NCBI RefSeq assembly: GCF_030348765.1
Contig: NZ_JAUCEU010000007.1
Location: forward strand, 124,001-188,000
Reading direction: 5' to 3'
Length of the DNA: 64,000 nt
From: Neobacillus sp. CF12
Lineage (GTDB): Bacteria; Bacillota; Bacilli; Bacillales; Cytobacillaceae
How positions within the stretch are numbered: the first letter of the stretch is position 1; each line of letters opens with the position of its first letter. Made by a program: the position numbers and the translations under genes. Positions 15,184 to 23,296 of the stretch are shown piece by piece. The notes under the pieces were generated by a model. It saw only the letters and a program-made list of their open reading frames with translations, was not told where the DNA came from and ran no database searches.

Positions 15184-15396
15184 CTAGTTACTTAATTCCA
15201 TTATTAATTCGTGTACAATGTGTTGTTCAAAATCCTTTGGCTTATCCAATAGTATCCCTCTTCTTGACGCAGCTGCAATTATTAGTCCTAATTCATAGTA
15301 CATATTTTTAGAAACTAATCCTTTTGAAATCATTTTCTTCACTTCATAATAAAATTGAATCAAAAAATCACTTGGTAATTTTTCATACAAAGACAT
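15184..15396 (-). CDS. Small hypothetical protein
   Basis: A 70-aa soluble helical protein with MYYELGLIIAAASRRGILLD as its most distinctive part. I recall similar short hypothetical proteins in Bacillus, none with a known role. ATG 15396 has GGGTG upstream; GTG 15408 is an alternative. It stands alone. Confidence 0.6.
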   Translation of the reverse strand: MSLYEKLPSDFLIQFYYEVKKMISKGLVSKNMYYELGLIIAAASRRGILLDKPKDFEQHIVHELIMELSN

Positions 15397-15526
15397 TTTT
15401 GAAAACACCCACTATTCCTACTGTTCTAATAGGAATAATATCAATTAAAACTGAAATTGAAAAGAGTTTTTCGCCAGATTCATAAATTTGTCATTTTATT
15501 ACAGATACGTTTGACAATACTGCTTT

Positions 15527-15560
15527 AATCTTGATGAACTAACGAGCAGAATAGTTTATT
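15527..15560 (+). repeat. R2-type hairpin repeat copy
   Basis: TTGATGAACTAACGAGCAGA with right arm ATAGTTTATTAA, immediately downstream of the germination operon. Confidence 0.55.
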
Positions 15561-15571
15561 AATCTGGTTTT

Positions 15572-16663
15572 TTATTCACTGATTCCGGTTTGGATAACGT
15601 GAACCTTTACATCCAATTGAACAGGAACATTGGGATAGATGTCGTTCCATTTATCTGAGTCAAACGCTCTGTAATGTGCTTCATATTTGGCGCCAAGCCC
15701 TAAGGGATCAACCTTTTCTTTCTGAAATTGGGTGATAAGTCTTAATCCGTCCCTTTTTAGTTGGGATTCCAATTGTTTTTCAATATTCTCTATAGAAAGA
15801 GGACCTGATCCGTGAGAATGAGAGGAATACTCCAGAAATCTCACTTTCATATTTATGGATATAGTAAATGTAGGATCTTTCCCATTCATTTTAAATTGAT
15901 AAACTGGTTTTGACTTGATGCTTTCAAAAGAAATTTTATCTCCATTTGACAAGGTTGCTTGGTGAAAAGCGTTTTTCTGTTCATCAACCAAACTTCGAAA
16001 GATAAAAGTGTCGGCTTTTTTCACTTCCAATACCAATTTGTCATCTTTCATGATCCCTAGACCAGAAATGATAATTTCATTCCCTTTTACAGAGATGATG
16101 GGCAGATATGGGTCATAGCCGTCCTGATAATATTGATACATGAAGGTATTAAAATCAGTCATCGGAATGGTTTCACTTTTAATATTTTGTTCCACCATTT
16201 CCTGCAGATGTAACGCGATATTTTCTACTTCTTTAAATGGCTTATTCAACAGTTCTTTCGTTTTACCATCCACGATGGCTAATTGAGAGATCCTCCCGAT
16301 GGTCGGATCACGATTGAAGGTGTCTAGAATAGGAAATATCCCTTTTTCGGAAAGACTTTTGCTAAATAGGATGATCCGGATTTGTCCGCTAACCAGCTGA
16401 AAACGTGTTTTTCGGCTAGCATCCTGCCTAGATTCCTTGCTGCTATCTCCGATTCCCGAGATAGTCTTTGCTGTAGGAGGCTCTTTCCCGCCTTTGAAAA
16501 TGGGAAAGACAAAATGGCTTTGAATTAAATCATCTTCGCCTTCATCATACCCTGCTCCCTGAATGATATCCAATTCATTCAGTTCTCTAGTCGGAAGCAG
16601 TGGTTCACATCCTCCAAGTAAGAACAATGTTATGACAAAGACGTATATTTTAGGCCTTTTCAT
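15572..16663 (-). CDS. Ger(x)C family spore germination lipoprotein (C subunit)
   Basis: About 363 aa; third subunit of a GerA-type nutrient germinant receptor, anchored by lipid to the outer face of the inner spore membrane. MKRPKIYVFVITLFLLGGCE is a lipoprotein signal with Cys 19. The mature start LPTRELNELDIIQGAGYDEG is the family signature. ATG 16663 has AAGGAG and overlaps the B-subunit stop (ATGA), indicating coupling. The frame extends to 16750 but that part overlaps the B gene. Confidence 0.92.
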   Translation of the reverse strand: MKRPKIYVFVITLFLLGGCEPLLPTRELNELDIIQGAGYDEGEDDLIQSHFVFPIFKGGKEPPTAKTISGIGDSSKESRQDASRKTRFQLVSGQIRIILFSKSLSEKGIFPILDTFNRDPTIGRISQLAIVDGKTKELLNKPFKEVENIALHLQEMVEQNIKSETIPMTDFNTFMYQYYQDGYDPYLPIISVKGNEIIISGLGIMKDDKLVLEVKKADTFIFRSLVDEQKNAFHQATLSNGDKISFESIKSKPVYQFKMNGKDPTFTISINMKVRFLEYSSHSHGSGPLSIENIEKQLESQLKRDGLRLITQFQKEKVDPLGLGAKYEAHYRAFDSDKWNDIYPNVPVQLDVKVHVIQTGISE

Positions 16664-17742
16664 ACCTTGCTCCTTTTCCATATCATAAATATCATCCATA
16701 ATATGGGGATATACACATAAAATAGCCCTATATGAACATAGCTCACCCAATCCTGATAGGCAGTAATACTCTCCCTATCTGTTAGAAATTGACACCCTGC
16801 TATGTTAAATAAAAGCAAAAACAAAAGCGGATACTTTTGTTTGACTCCGAATAATAATTTCAACCCCCTGCTCCCACACCATAAAAATATAGCAAGAATG
16901 GCTATTATGACGAGCATATACATTGAAATATATATATATTCAAAACGTTCAAGAAATGAAAAATGAATGAGTTTCGATAGAGTCAGCTCCGGCCATATCA
17001 GCTTACGAATTTGATTTTCACTGAAAAATAGGAAATTGTTGAGAACAGACATTGTATACAACACTGTTGTCAAAAGAATCCCTATATGAGCATATCTTTG
17101 AGTCACTTGATTTTTTCGGATAAAAGGATAAATCATTAAAATCACTTCAAACCCCGCCATCGTATAAATGCTCCCTTTTATTCCACTGATGAGGTCCCAA
17201 AACGAATGATCCAAAACTGGAAGCAGATTATCCATGTGGTAATAAGGAATAGGAAAAATAAACAGAGGCAATTGGCTAAGCATCGGAAAAATGACCGAAA
17301 AGAAGCAGATCCCGACCACTACTCGAAAACCGTTAGAAATTATATAATAGACAAGTAGCATTAATAGGCTGGAGATGATCCAGCTCGGTAGGGAGGGGAG
17401 AATCCACACCTGAACAATTTCGATATACGAGCGTAAAACGGAAAGACTGATTAAAGCGAAATATAACATGATAATGAAACTGAATAATCCCCCTATATAT
17501 TTTCCCCATACTATTTGATGAATCTTAATGATATCCCCATCTGCAGCACTGACCAGTTTATACATTATAAACATCATTATTTGTATTCCCATACCGGCAA
17601 GCAGTACAGAAATCCATCCGTCGTAACCGGCTTCTTTTGCTACGTTGCGTTGAAAACTTAACATTCCTACTCCTACCTGAGATGCAACAATAATATATAA
17701 TAATAAATAAGGGGACACCTGAAATTTTGTATCGATTTGCAT
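16660..17742 (-). CDS. GerAB/Spore permease family germination protein (B subunit)
   Basis: About 360 aa, ten predicted membrane helices, APC-superfamily fold. The start QVSPYLLLYIIVASQVGVGM and GYDGWISVLLAG are typical of endospore germination permeases, which bind the germinant. ATG 17742 follows AAGGAGG and overlaps the end of the A gene by several bases, so the three genes are translated together. Confidence 0.93.
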   Translation of the reverse strand: MQIDTKFQVSPYLLLYIIVASQVGVGMLSFQRNVAKEAGYDGWISVLLAGMGIQIMMFIMYKLVSAADGDIIKIHQIVWGKYIGGLFSFIIMLYFALISLSVLRSYIEIVQVWILPSLPSWIISSLLMLLVYYIISNGFRVVVGICFFSVIFPMLSQLPLFIFPIPYYHMDNLLPVLDHSFWDLISGIKGSIYTMAGFEVILMIYPFIRKNQVTQRYAHIGILLTTVLYTMSVLNNFLFFSENQIRKLIWPELTLSKLIHFSFLERFEYIYISMYMLVIIAILAIFLWCGSRGLKLLFGVKQKYPLLFLLLFNIAGCQFLTDRESITAYQDWVSYVHIGLFYVYIPILWMIFMIWKRSKV

Positions 17743-17755
17743 GGGATCCTCCTTA

Positions 17756-19252
17756 CTATTCATTAAAATCAGTTATTTTTTTGGGATAAGTGATAGTTCG
17801 TGTTGACTTCTTTTTCTTTTCTGGCTTCAGGTTCTGAGGATTTTGCTGCTGTCTAGAAAAGGGGAGCCTAAACCATAAATCTTGAAAAGATGTTTTACGA
17901 ATCGGGTACATTCCCGCAAACGGACTCCCGAAGGATGATAAACTAATCACATGAACGAGCGTAAACAAAAAACCGATATAGATTCCAAAAAGTCCTAAAA
18001 ACTGGGCTAATAACAAAAGGGGAAATTTGATAAAGCGAACACTGTTTCCTGTTTTGTAAATAGGTGTAATATAATTGGATAGAGTGCTAAAGCACACTAA
18101 GATAACGAGAATATTACTCGTTAATCCTGCCTCCACAATAGCCTGTCCAATGACAATCCCGCCTACAATCCCCAGTGTTTGTGCCACTCTGAATGGTAGA
18201 TGGGCGCCTGCTTCTTTAATTAATTCAATTATTATTTCCAACAGTAAGACTTCCAAAAATGGAGGAAAAGGAACCGTAAACCTTGAGGAAGCCAAAGTTC
18301 CAAGAAGCCGTGACGGAATTAGCTCATAATGGTAGGTTAATATTGCAACATATAAAGGCGTAATGAATATAGCTAGGTAAAATGTAAAAAAACGCAAAAA
18401 ACGATAAACACTGGCAATAATCCACGGATAACTGTAATCCTCCATAGAAATAAAGGATTCAATTAACGTAACCGGCAGGATAATTACATCAGGTGAGCCA
18501 TCTACAATCAGAATGATTTTACCCTCCGATAACCCTCCGACCACCCTGTCGCATCTTTCTGATATAATTGTTAATGGAAATATTGTGGCAGTATGCTCAC
18601 TAATCATACTCTCAATATAAGAGCTGTCAGATATATGGTCGTATTTGATAGTACTAACCCGTTCTGTGATTTCATTTACTAATTCGGTATTTGCTATTCC
18701 ATCCATATAAAGAATTGCAACCTTGGTTTTGGATAGGTCTCCAACCGTAATTTCCGTAGAGCACAATTCTGGTACGGGAAGACGTTTTCTAATTAGGTTG
18801 ACATTCGTATCGAGTTCTTCAACAAATCCAACCTGTGGTCCTAATACCGAAGGCTCTTTTTGTGGAGGACCAACTGGTCGAAATTCAGCATTAGCAATAT
18901 TTACCAATAGACATTGTTTGTCCTGTTCTTGCAATCGAATGGCAACGTGACCATTTAGAATCTTTTCAATTATTCTTTTTTCATCGTCCGTTACTACAAT
19001 TTCTTGAATTGGTATCTTAGTAACTAATTGTGCGAGAGATAGTGCGGTATCCAGATATGGAAGAACATCTCTGTTTAAAATTTCAGTCTTTATTAGTGTG
19101 CGATAATAAGCAATCCAGAATGGCTGGGATGACTTTAACGATGAATGATAGTCAACAAAATCATTTGACTTAGATAGTTGGAAACTCCAGTGATGTTTAT
19201 CAGGTAATTGATCCTTAGGTTCATCTTTATTATTCGTGCCAATTTTTAGCAT
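17756..19252 (-). CDS. GerA family spore germination protein (A subunit)
   Basis: About 498 aa. The N-terminal soluble region (to ~240) includes RRLPVPEL-type RKRLPVPELCSTEITVGDLS and KVAILYMDGIAN. The C-terminal membrane region has PFPPFLEVLLLEIIIELIKE, AGAHLPFRVAQTLGIVGG and the conserved IGQAIVEAG. GerA-type subunits oligomerise into nutrient-gated ion channels. ATG 19252 has GAGGAA at 8 bases; ATG 19312 has no ribosome site. First gene of the minus-strand A-B-C operon; germinant unknown. Confidence 0.95.
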   Translation of the reverse strand: MLKIGTNNKDEPKDQLPDKHHWSFQLSKSNDFVDYHSSLKSSQPFWIAYYRTLIKTEILNRDVLPYLDTALSLAQLVTKIPIQEIVVTDDEKRIIEKILNGHVAIRLQEQDKQCLLVNIANAEFRPVGPPQKEPSVLGPQVGFVEELDTNVNLIRKRLPVPELCSTEITVGDLSKTKVAILYMDGIANTELVNEITERVSTIKYDHISDSSYIESMISEHTATIFPLTIISERCDRVVGGLSEGKIILIVDGSPDVIILPVTLIESFISMEDYSYPWIIASVYRFLRFFTFYLAIFITPLYVAILTYHYELIPSRLLGTLASSRFTVPFPPFLEVLLLEIIIELIKEAGAHLPFRVAQTLGIVGGIVIGQAIVEAGLTSNILVILVCFSTLSNYITPIYKTGNSVRFIKFPLLLLAQFLGLFGIYIGFLFTLVHVISLSSFGSPFAGMYPIRKTSFQDLWFRLPFSRQQQNPQNLKPEKKKKSTRTITYPKKITDFNE

Positions 19253-19328
19253 AAATATATTCCTCAGATACTTTTTTACATTATTTTTTTCTTTAATTGA
19301 AAATTTATTCATAGAATGTAAATAAACG

Positions 19329-19366
19329 AAAGTGCATTACTCCAAGAATGAGTAATGCACTTTTTG
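19329..19366. terminator. Terminator between LysR gene and ger operon
   Basis: Perfect 14-bp stem AAAGTGCATTACTC / GAGTAATGCACTTT with a 7-base loop. Confidence 0.85.
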
Positions 19367-20281
19367 TTAAGAGTCTTTCTTGAAGTAACCTGTTGAGACA
19401 ATTTGCAAATATTTAATAAATTCCCTTTCTAGATAGCTAAAATATTGATTATTTAATCGAATCCATCCAAATGGAATGGTTGTAATTCCACAATCTATTA
19501 ATGGAATAAGAACAATGCTTCCATTCTTTACATAGATATCATCATTTAATGCCAAATCAATAATAAAGGTAATCGCTATTCCATCAACAACCGCTCTTTT
19601 TACGGTCTCCGAATTATTCGACATAAACAGAATTTCCATTTCCCCATGATCATTGAAAAACTGTTCAATAAATTTTTTCATATTAACCCCATTAAACATG
19701 GCAAGGGGTTGATCTAAGATTTCCTTTGGAGATAACGTGTGATGTAAAGATAACGGTGAGTTTTTATTGACACAGACATTTAATGTTCCGGAAACTAAGG
19801 TCCCATATTTTAAATCAGTCGAGTTTTGAATATTTTCATTAATGAAGACTAAACCAATATCAATCCTATTATTTCTAATATCATCAATAATTTCATTTTC
19901 TGCTTGTTCCGTTATTTCTAGTTTAACCCCAGGATAATCTTTTTTAAAAAGCGGAATTACTTTTAATAAAAGGGTTATTAGACTCGGACTTGATGAGATT
20001 TTTAATTTCCCATGGATACTGGTCGTTATTACTTGAGCCTCTTCTTTTAACAGTTGCAGCTTGGATACAATTTCATAAGCTATTTTAACAATTTTTTCAC
20101 CATCATCTGTGAGTAGGGTTCCTGACTTTGATCTTATAAAAAGTTTCATACCTAATTCATTTTCTAAATTACTAATGGATCGGCTAATTCCAGACTGTGA
20201 TATCTTTAGATTTTCAGAAGCAATGGAGATGGATTTTGTTTTCGCAACTTCGACAACATACTCTAATTGCTCAATATTCAT
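19367..20281 (-). CDS. LysR-family transcriptional regulator
   Basis: About 304 aa. Winged helix in residues 1-60 (MNIEQLEYVVEVAKTKSISI, then LKISQSGISRSISNLENELG) and a periplasmic-binding-like effector domain after residue 90. ATG 20281 has AAAGGGG upstream. No divergent metabolic gene is adjacent, so its target is unclear. It may regulate itself or the lipoprotein at 20626. Confidence 0.93.
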   Translation of the reverse strand: MNIEQLEYVVEVAKTKSISIASENLKISQSGISRSISNLENELGMKLFIRSKSGTLLTDDGEKIVKIAYEIVSKLQLLKEEAQVITTSIHGKLKISSSPSLITLLLKVIPLFKKDYPGVKLEITEQAENEIIDDIRNNRIDIGLVFINENIQNSTDLKYGTLVSGTLNVCVNKNSPLSLHHTLSPKEILDQPLAMFNGVNMKKFIEQFFNDHGEMEILFMSNNSETVKRAVVDGIAITFIIDLALNDDIYVKNGSIVLIPLIDCGITTIPFGWIRLNNQYFSYLEREFIKYLQIVSTGYFKKDS

Positions 20282-20403
20282 AGTAAACCCCTTTGTATGA
20301 GTTTTAATCAAGTATACATGACTAAGTGATATTTTACATGCTTTAGAATCAATAATAAAATATTAAGAGTTGAGTCAAAAGCTTGTTATTAAAAGGAGGC
20401 TAT

Positions 20404-20520
20404 ATTAGGAAACTAAGCTCATATCAAATGATTGTCACAGAAATAGATGAGACTTTTGTTTTGCAGATGAAAAATAATCAAAGAAAAATGAACTCATATA
20501 AAATTTATTTCTTGTTCTGA
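20404..20520 (+). CDS. Possible 38-aa peptide
   Basis: AAGGAGG (20393-20399) is followed by ATT 20404 and an open frame (RKLSSYQMIVTEIDETFVLQ and onward) to 20520. The first ATG is internal (20428). Either a peptide with a near-cognate start or a remnant. Confidence 0.28.
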   Translation: MRKLSSYQMIVTEIDETFVLQMKNNQRKMNSYKIYFLF

Positions 20521-20625
20521 ATTATTAATCGTTATGTTTACTAACACATGGTTTCATCTTCTAATGAAACATAATCATTTCAATAAAATATCCTTATATG
20601 ATAAATAGAAAAAGGAGTGTCCTTT

Positions 20626-21597
20626 CTGAGAAACCTATCATTGAAAAAATACACTATCATCGTTCTAGCATTATTCATCATTTCAGGTTGTCAGGGTCGA
20701 TACTATGTTGTTGAAGAAAATACAAAAATTTCAAATCAGCAAACAAAAAAAGATGATAAAGAAATGAACAACCATCATAATCTAGATGAGCAAAAAACTT
20801 CAAGAGATAAAGCTTCAACTATCGAAAAGCAATCCAATACGAAAAAACCCGAACAAATAAAACAACCAATCACCGAGATTCAACAAAATCCATCTCCATC
20901 TGTAAAAGAATCTCCAATTGCTGTTAAAAAGGAACCATCTAAATCAATCAATAAGCCAGTAGAAAAACCTGCAGAAAAACCAGTCGAAAATAAAGATTCT
21001 ATTCAAGTAGTTGCTCAACCGAATAGTATTCCGGTAGTGGTTAATAAATCATTATCTTTGCCTGAAAATTTTGTACCACAAAATCTCATGTACCTTAATG
21101 TTCCTTTTATCTTTTCAGGTAATAGTGAAAAACGAATGATGAGAAAAGAAGCAGCTATTGAGCTAGAACGTCTATTTGCAGGGGCAAAAAAAGAGGGAGT
21201 GACTCTATTAGGAGTTTCAGCTTATCGCTCTTATCAAACTCAAAAGGCCCTTTTTGAACGTTATGTAGCAATTGATGGGTATGAAAAAGCAAGGACATAC
21301 AGTGCAATTCCTGGTACAAGTGAACATCAGACAGGACTAGCTATTGATGTAACAGGAGGAAATGGCAAATGTCCTGCAGAAGATTGCTTTGCCGGTACGA
21401 TAGAGGCTGCCTGGTTAGAGCAAAATGCAGCTAAGTACGGTTTTATTATCCGATATCCAAAAGGAAAAGATACGATTACAGGGTATAAATATGAACCCTG
21501 GCATTTGAGATATGTAGGTAAAGATGTTGCGGTAGATGTTTCAACTAAAGGGATTACTCTTGAAGAATATTTTAATACACTACCAGTATCTAAATAA
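20626..21597 (+). CDS. VanY-type D-Ala-D-Ala carboxypeptidase lipoprotein
   Basis: About 323 aa, M15B family. The lipoprotein signal is KKYTIIVLALFIISGCQ, followed by a charged low-complexity linker with NKPVEKPAEKPVE repeats. The catalytic domain (about 150-320) has VSAYRSYQTQ, SEHQTGLAID (zinc His and Asp) and EPWHLRYVG (second His and catalytic Glu region). It trims the terminal D-Ala from peptidoglycan stems. AAGGAG (20612-20617) fits CTG 20626 best; GTG 20617 overlaps it and TTG 20641 is far. It is paralogous to the domain at 24220-24810. Confidence 0.9.
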   Translation: MRNLSLKKYTIIVLALFIISGCQGRYYVVEENTKISNQQTKKDDKEMNNHHNLDEQKTSRDKASTIEKQSNTKKPEQIKQPITEIQQNPSPSVKESPIAVKKEPSKSINKPVEKPAEKPVENKDSIQVVAQPNSIPVVVNKSLSLPENFVPQNLMYLNVPFIFSGNSEKRMMRKEAAIELERLFAGAKKEGVTLLGVSAYRSYQTQKALFERYVAIDGYEKARTYSAIPGTSEHQTGLAIDVTGGNGKCPAEDCFAGTIEAAWLEQNAAKYGFIIRYPKGKDTITGYKYEPWHLRYVGKDVAVDVSTKGITLEEYFNTLPVSK

Positions 21598-21600
21598 CGA

Positions 21601-21627
21601 AAAGTCCTGGATCACCAGGGCTTTTTT
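21601..21627 (+). terminator. Terminator of VanY lipoprotein gene
   Basis: AAAGTCCTGG / CCAGGGCTTT with T run. Confidence 0.8.
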
Positions 21628-21681
21628 ATATGTTTACTGATAGTAAGACAAAGGATTCGTATAGAAAAGGAGCTTTAAGCA

Positions 21682-22188
21682 ATGAAGAATCATAATAAAG
21701 AGGAAGCGCTTGTTCAATTAATCATAGAAAATAAGGAGAATTTTTATAGGTTAGCTTTTAGCTATGTGAAGAATAAAGATGATGCATTAGATATTGTACA
21801 GGAATCTATTCATAAGGCGCTTTTATCGCTTGAAAATCTAAAAGAAGAACAGAAACTAAAAAGCTGGTTTTATAGGATTGTTGTTAATAAATCTTTGGAC
21901 TTTTTAAGAAAACACAGAAAAGTCAATGTGATGGATAATAATACTTTGGAGTTTTATAGTAATGGAAATCATGATGTCTATCAGGATATTGATCTTGAAA
22001 GATGTTTAGACGATTTACCAGAGAAGTTTCGAACAGTGATAGTACTTCGCTATTTTGAGGATTTAAAAATTGAGGAAATTGCTGAGATATTGAAGGAAAA
22101 TCAAAATACTATAAAAACTAGATTATATAGAGCATTATCTATGTTAAGAATTCAGTTGGAACAAACCAAGTTATTAAAGGAGAGATAG
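21682..22188 (+). CDS. sigV: ECF RNA polymerase sigma factor, SigV-like
   Basis: A 168-aa two-domain sigma factor: region 2 (FYRLAFSYVKNKDDALDIVQ, SWFYRIVVNKSLDFLRKHRK) and region 4 (LDDLPEKFRTVIVLRYFEDL, IEEIAEILKENQNTIKTRLY). The partner immediately downstream is RsiV-like, which supports SigV over other ECF groups. In Bacillus subtilis SigV is activated by lysozyme. Start ATG has AAAGGAGC. Only one base separates it from the anti-sigma gene. Confidence 0.88.
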   Translation: MKNHNKEEALVQLIIENKENFYRLAFSYVKNKDDALDIVQESIHKALLSLENLKEEQKLKSWFYRIVVNKSLDFLRKHRKVNVMDNNTLEFYSNGNHDVYQDIDLERCLDDLPEKFRTVIVLRYFEDLKIEEIAEILKENQNTIKTRLYRALSMLRIQLEQTKLLKER

Positions 22189-22189
22189 A

Positions 22190-23068
22190 ATGAATAAAAA
22201 TCTAGAAAGGTTAAAATCTAAATATATGGATATAGAAATTCCTTCAGATCTCGATGATGTAGTCAATAAAGCTTTAAATCGTTCTCGCAAAAAGAACAGA
22301 ACACCTATAAAAATACTTGTCGGCTCTGGAGCTGTTGCTGCACTACTAATGGTAGTATTAAATACCAATCCAGTACTGGCTAAAAGTTTATCAGATGTTC
22401 CTGTGATTGGGAATGTAATTAATGTTATGACTTTCGTAGAATATAAGGTGGACGATGAAAAACATCATGCAAACATAAAAGTGCCCAGTATTTCGAATTT
22501 GAAGGATAAAGATTTGGAAAAAAGCCTAAATGAAAAGTATTTAAAAGAGAACAAACAGCTTTATCAAGAATTTCTGCAAGAAGTGGAATCCTTGCAGAAA
22601 CAAGGAGATGGCCATATTGGAGTGGAAAGCGGCTATGTCATTAAGACAGACAATGAAAAAATATTGTCTATAGGCAGATATGTCGTAGATACTGTAGGAT
22701 CTTCTTCAACCACATTTAAATACGATACAATTGATAAGAAAAAACACCTGATATTAACATTACCTATTTTATTTGAAAATCAAAATTACATTGAAAAGAT
22801 TAGCGAAAATATTAAAGATCAAATGAAACAGCAAATGAAGGAAGATAAAACGAAGGTATACTGGATCCTCGATGCAGGAGTGGAAAATCCTATAGACCCA
22901 TTTGAAAAAATAACAGCAAACCATAACTTTTATATAAACCAGGAAAACAAATTAGTTATTTCCTTTGATAAATATGAGGTGGCACCGGGATATATGGGGG
23001 TTGTAGAATTTATTATTCCTACTGAATTACTTTATGATGACTTATTAGGTAGTGAGTATATAAAGTAA
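22190..23068 (+). CDS. rsiV: RsiV-like anti-sigma factor
   Basis: About 292 aa. Short cytoplasmic N-terminus, one membrane helix near residues 44-61 (ILVGSGAVAALLMVVLN), then an extracellular DUF3298/DUF4163-like region (VPVIGNVINVMTFVEYKVDD, a hallmark of RsiV). RsiV holds SigV inactive and is itself the lysozyme receptor, cleaved at the membrane on binding. Context: sigV directly before, cell-wall carboxypeptidases on both sides. Confidence 0.87.
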   Translation: MNKNLERLKSKYMDIEIPSDLDDVVNKALNRSRKKNRTPIKILVGSGAVAALLMVVLNTNPVLAKSLSDVPVIGNVINVMTFVEYKVDDEKHHANIKVPSISNLKDKDLEKSLNEKYLKENKQLYQEFLQEVESLQKQGDGHIGVESGYVIKTDNEKILSIGRYVVDTVGSSSTTFKYDTIDKKKHLILTLPILFENQNYIEKISENIKDQMKQQMKEDKTKVYWILDAGVENPIDPFEKITANHNFYINQENKLVISFDKYEVAPGYMGVVEFIIPTELLYDDLLGSEYIK

Positions 23069-23220
23069 AAATATTGGTTTTTAAATTTAATTTAATATGG
23101 GATATTAGAGGAATTTGATAACATATCTTGGAGAGGAATAAGTTAGGATACTTATTTTTAACTAGAAAATAAGGATTTTTTGAAACTAAGTAAAAGAATT
23201 TGAAATATTACTCATTTATT

Positions 23221-23248
23221 GCAAACTTTTCTCATCCTTTGGTGCGTC
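23221..23248 (+). promoter_or_regulatory. Candidate ECF-type promoter
   Basis: GCAAACTTTT and, 18 bases after AAC, CGTCTAA. It resembles the AAC...CGTC pattern of SigV/SigM/SigW promoters but the spacer is one or two bases long. If real, SigV drives the downstream SH3-VanY gene. Confidence 0.4.
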
Positions 23249-23296
23249 TAAATATGTCGAGAAAACAATATAGACTACAAAAGGGGAGAATCAGGG

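Noticed and set aside
19253..19312. Longer N-terminus of the germination A subunit and a SigG promoter in front
   Set aside because: No ribosome site supports ATG 19312. A TGAATA-like -35 is present but no convincing SigG -10 follows at the right spacing.
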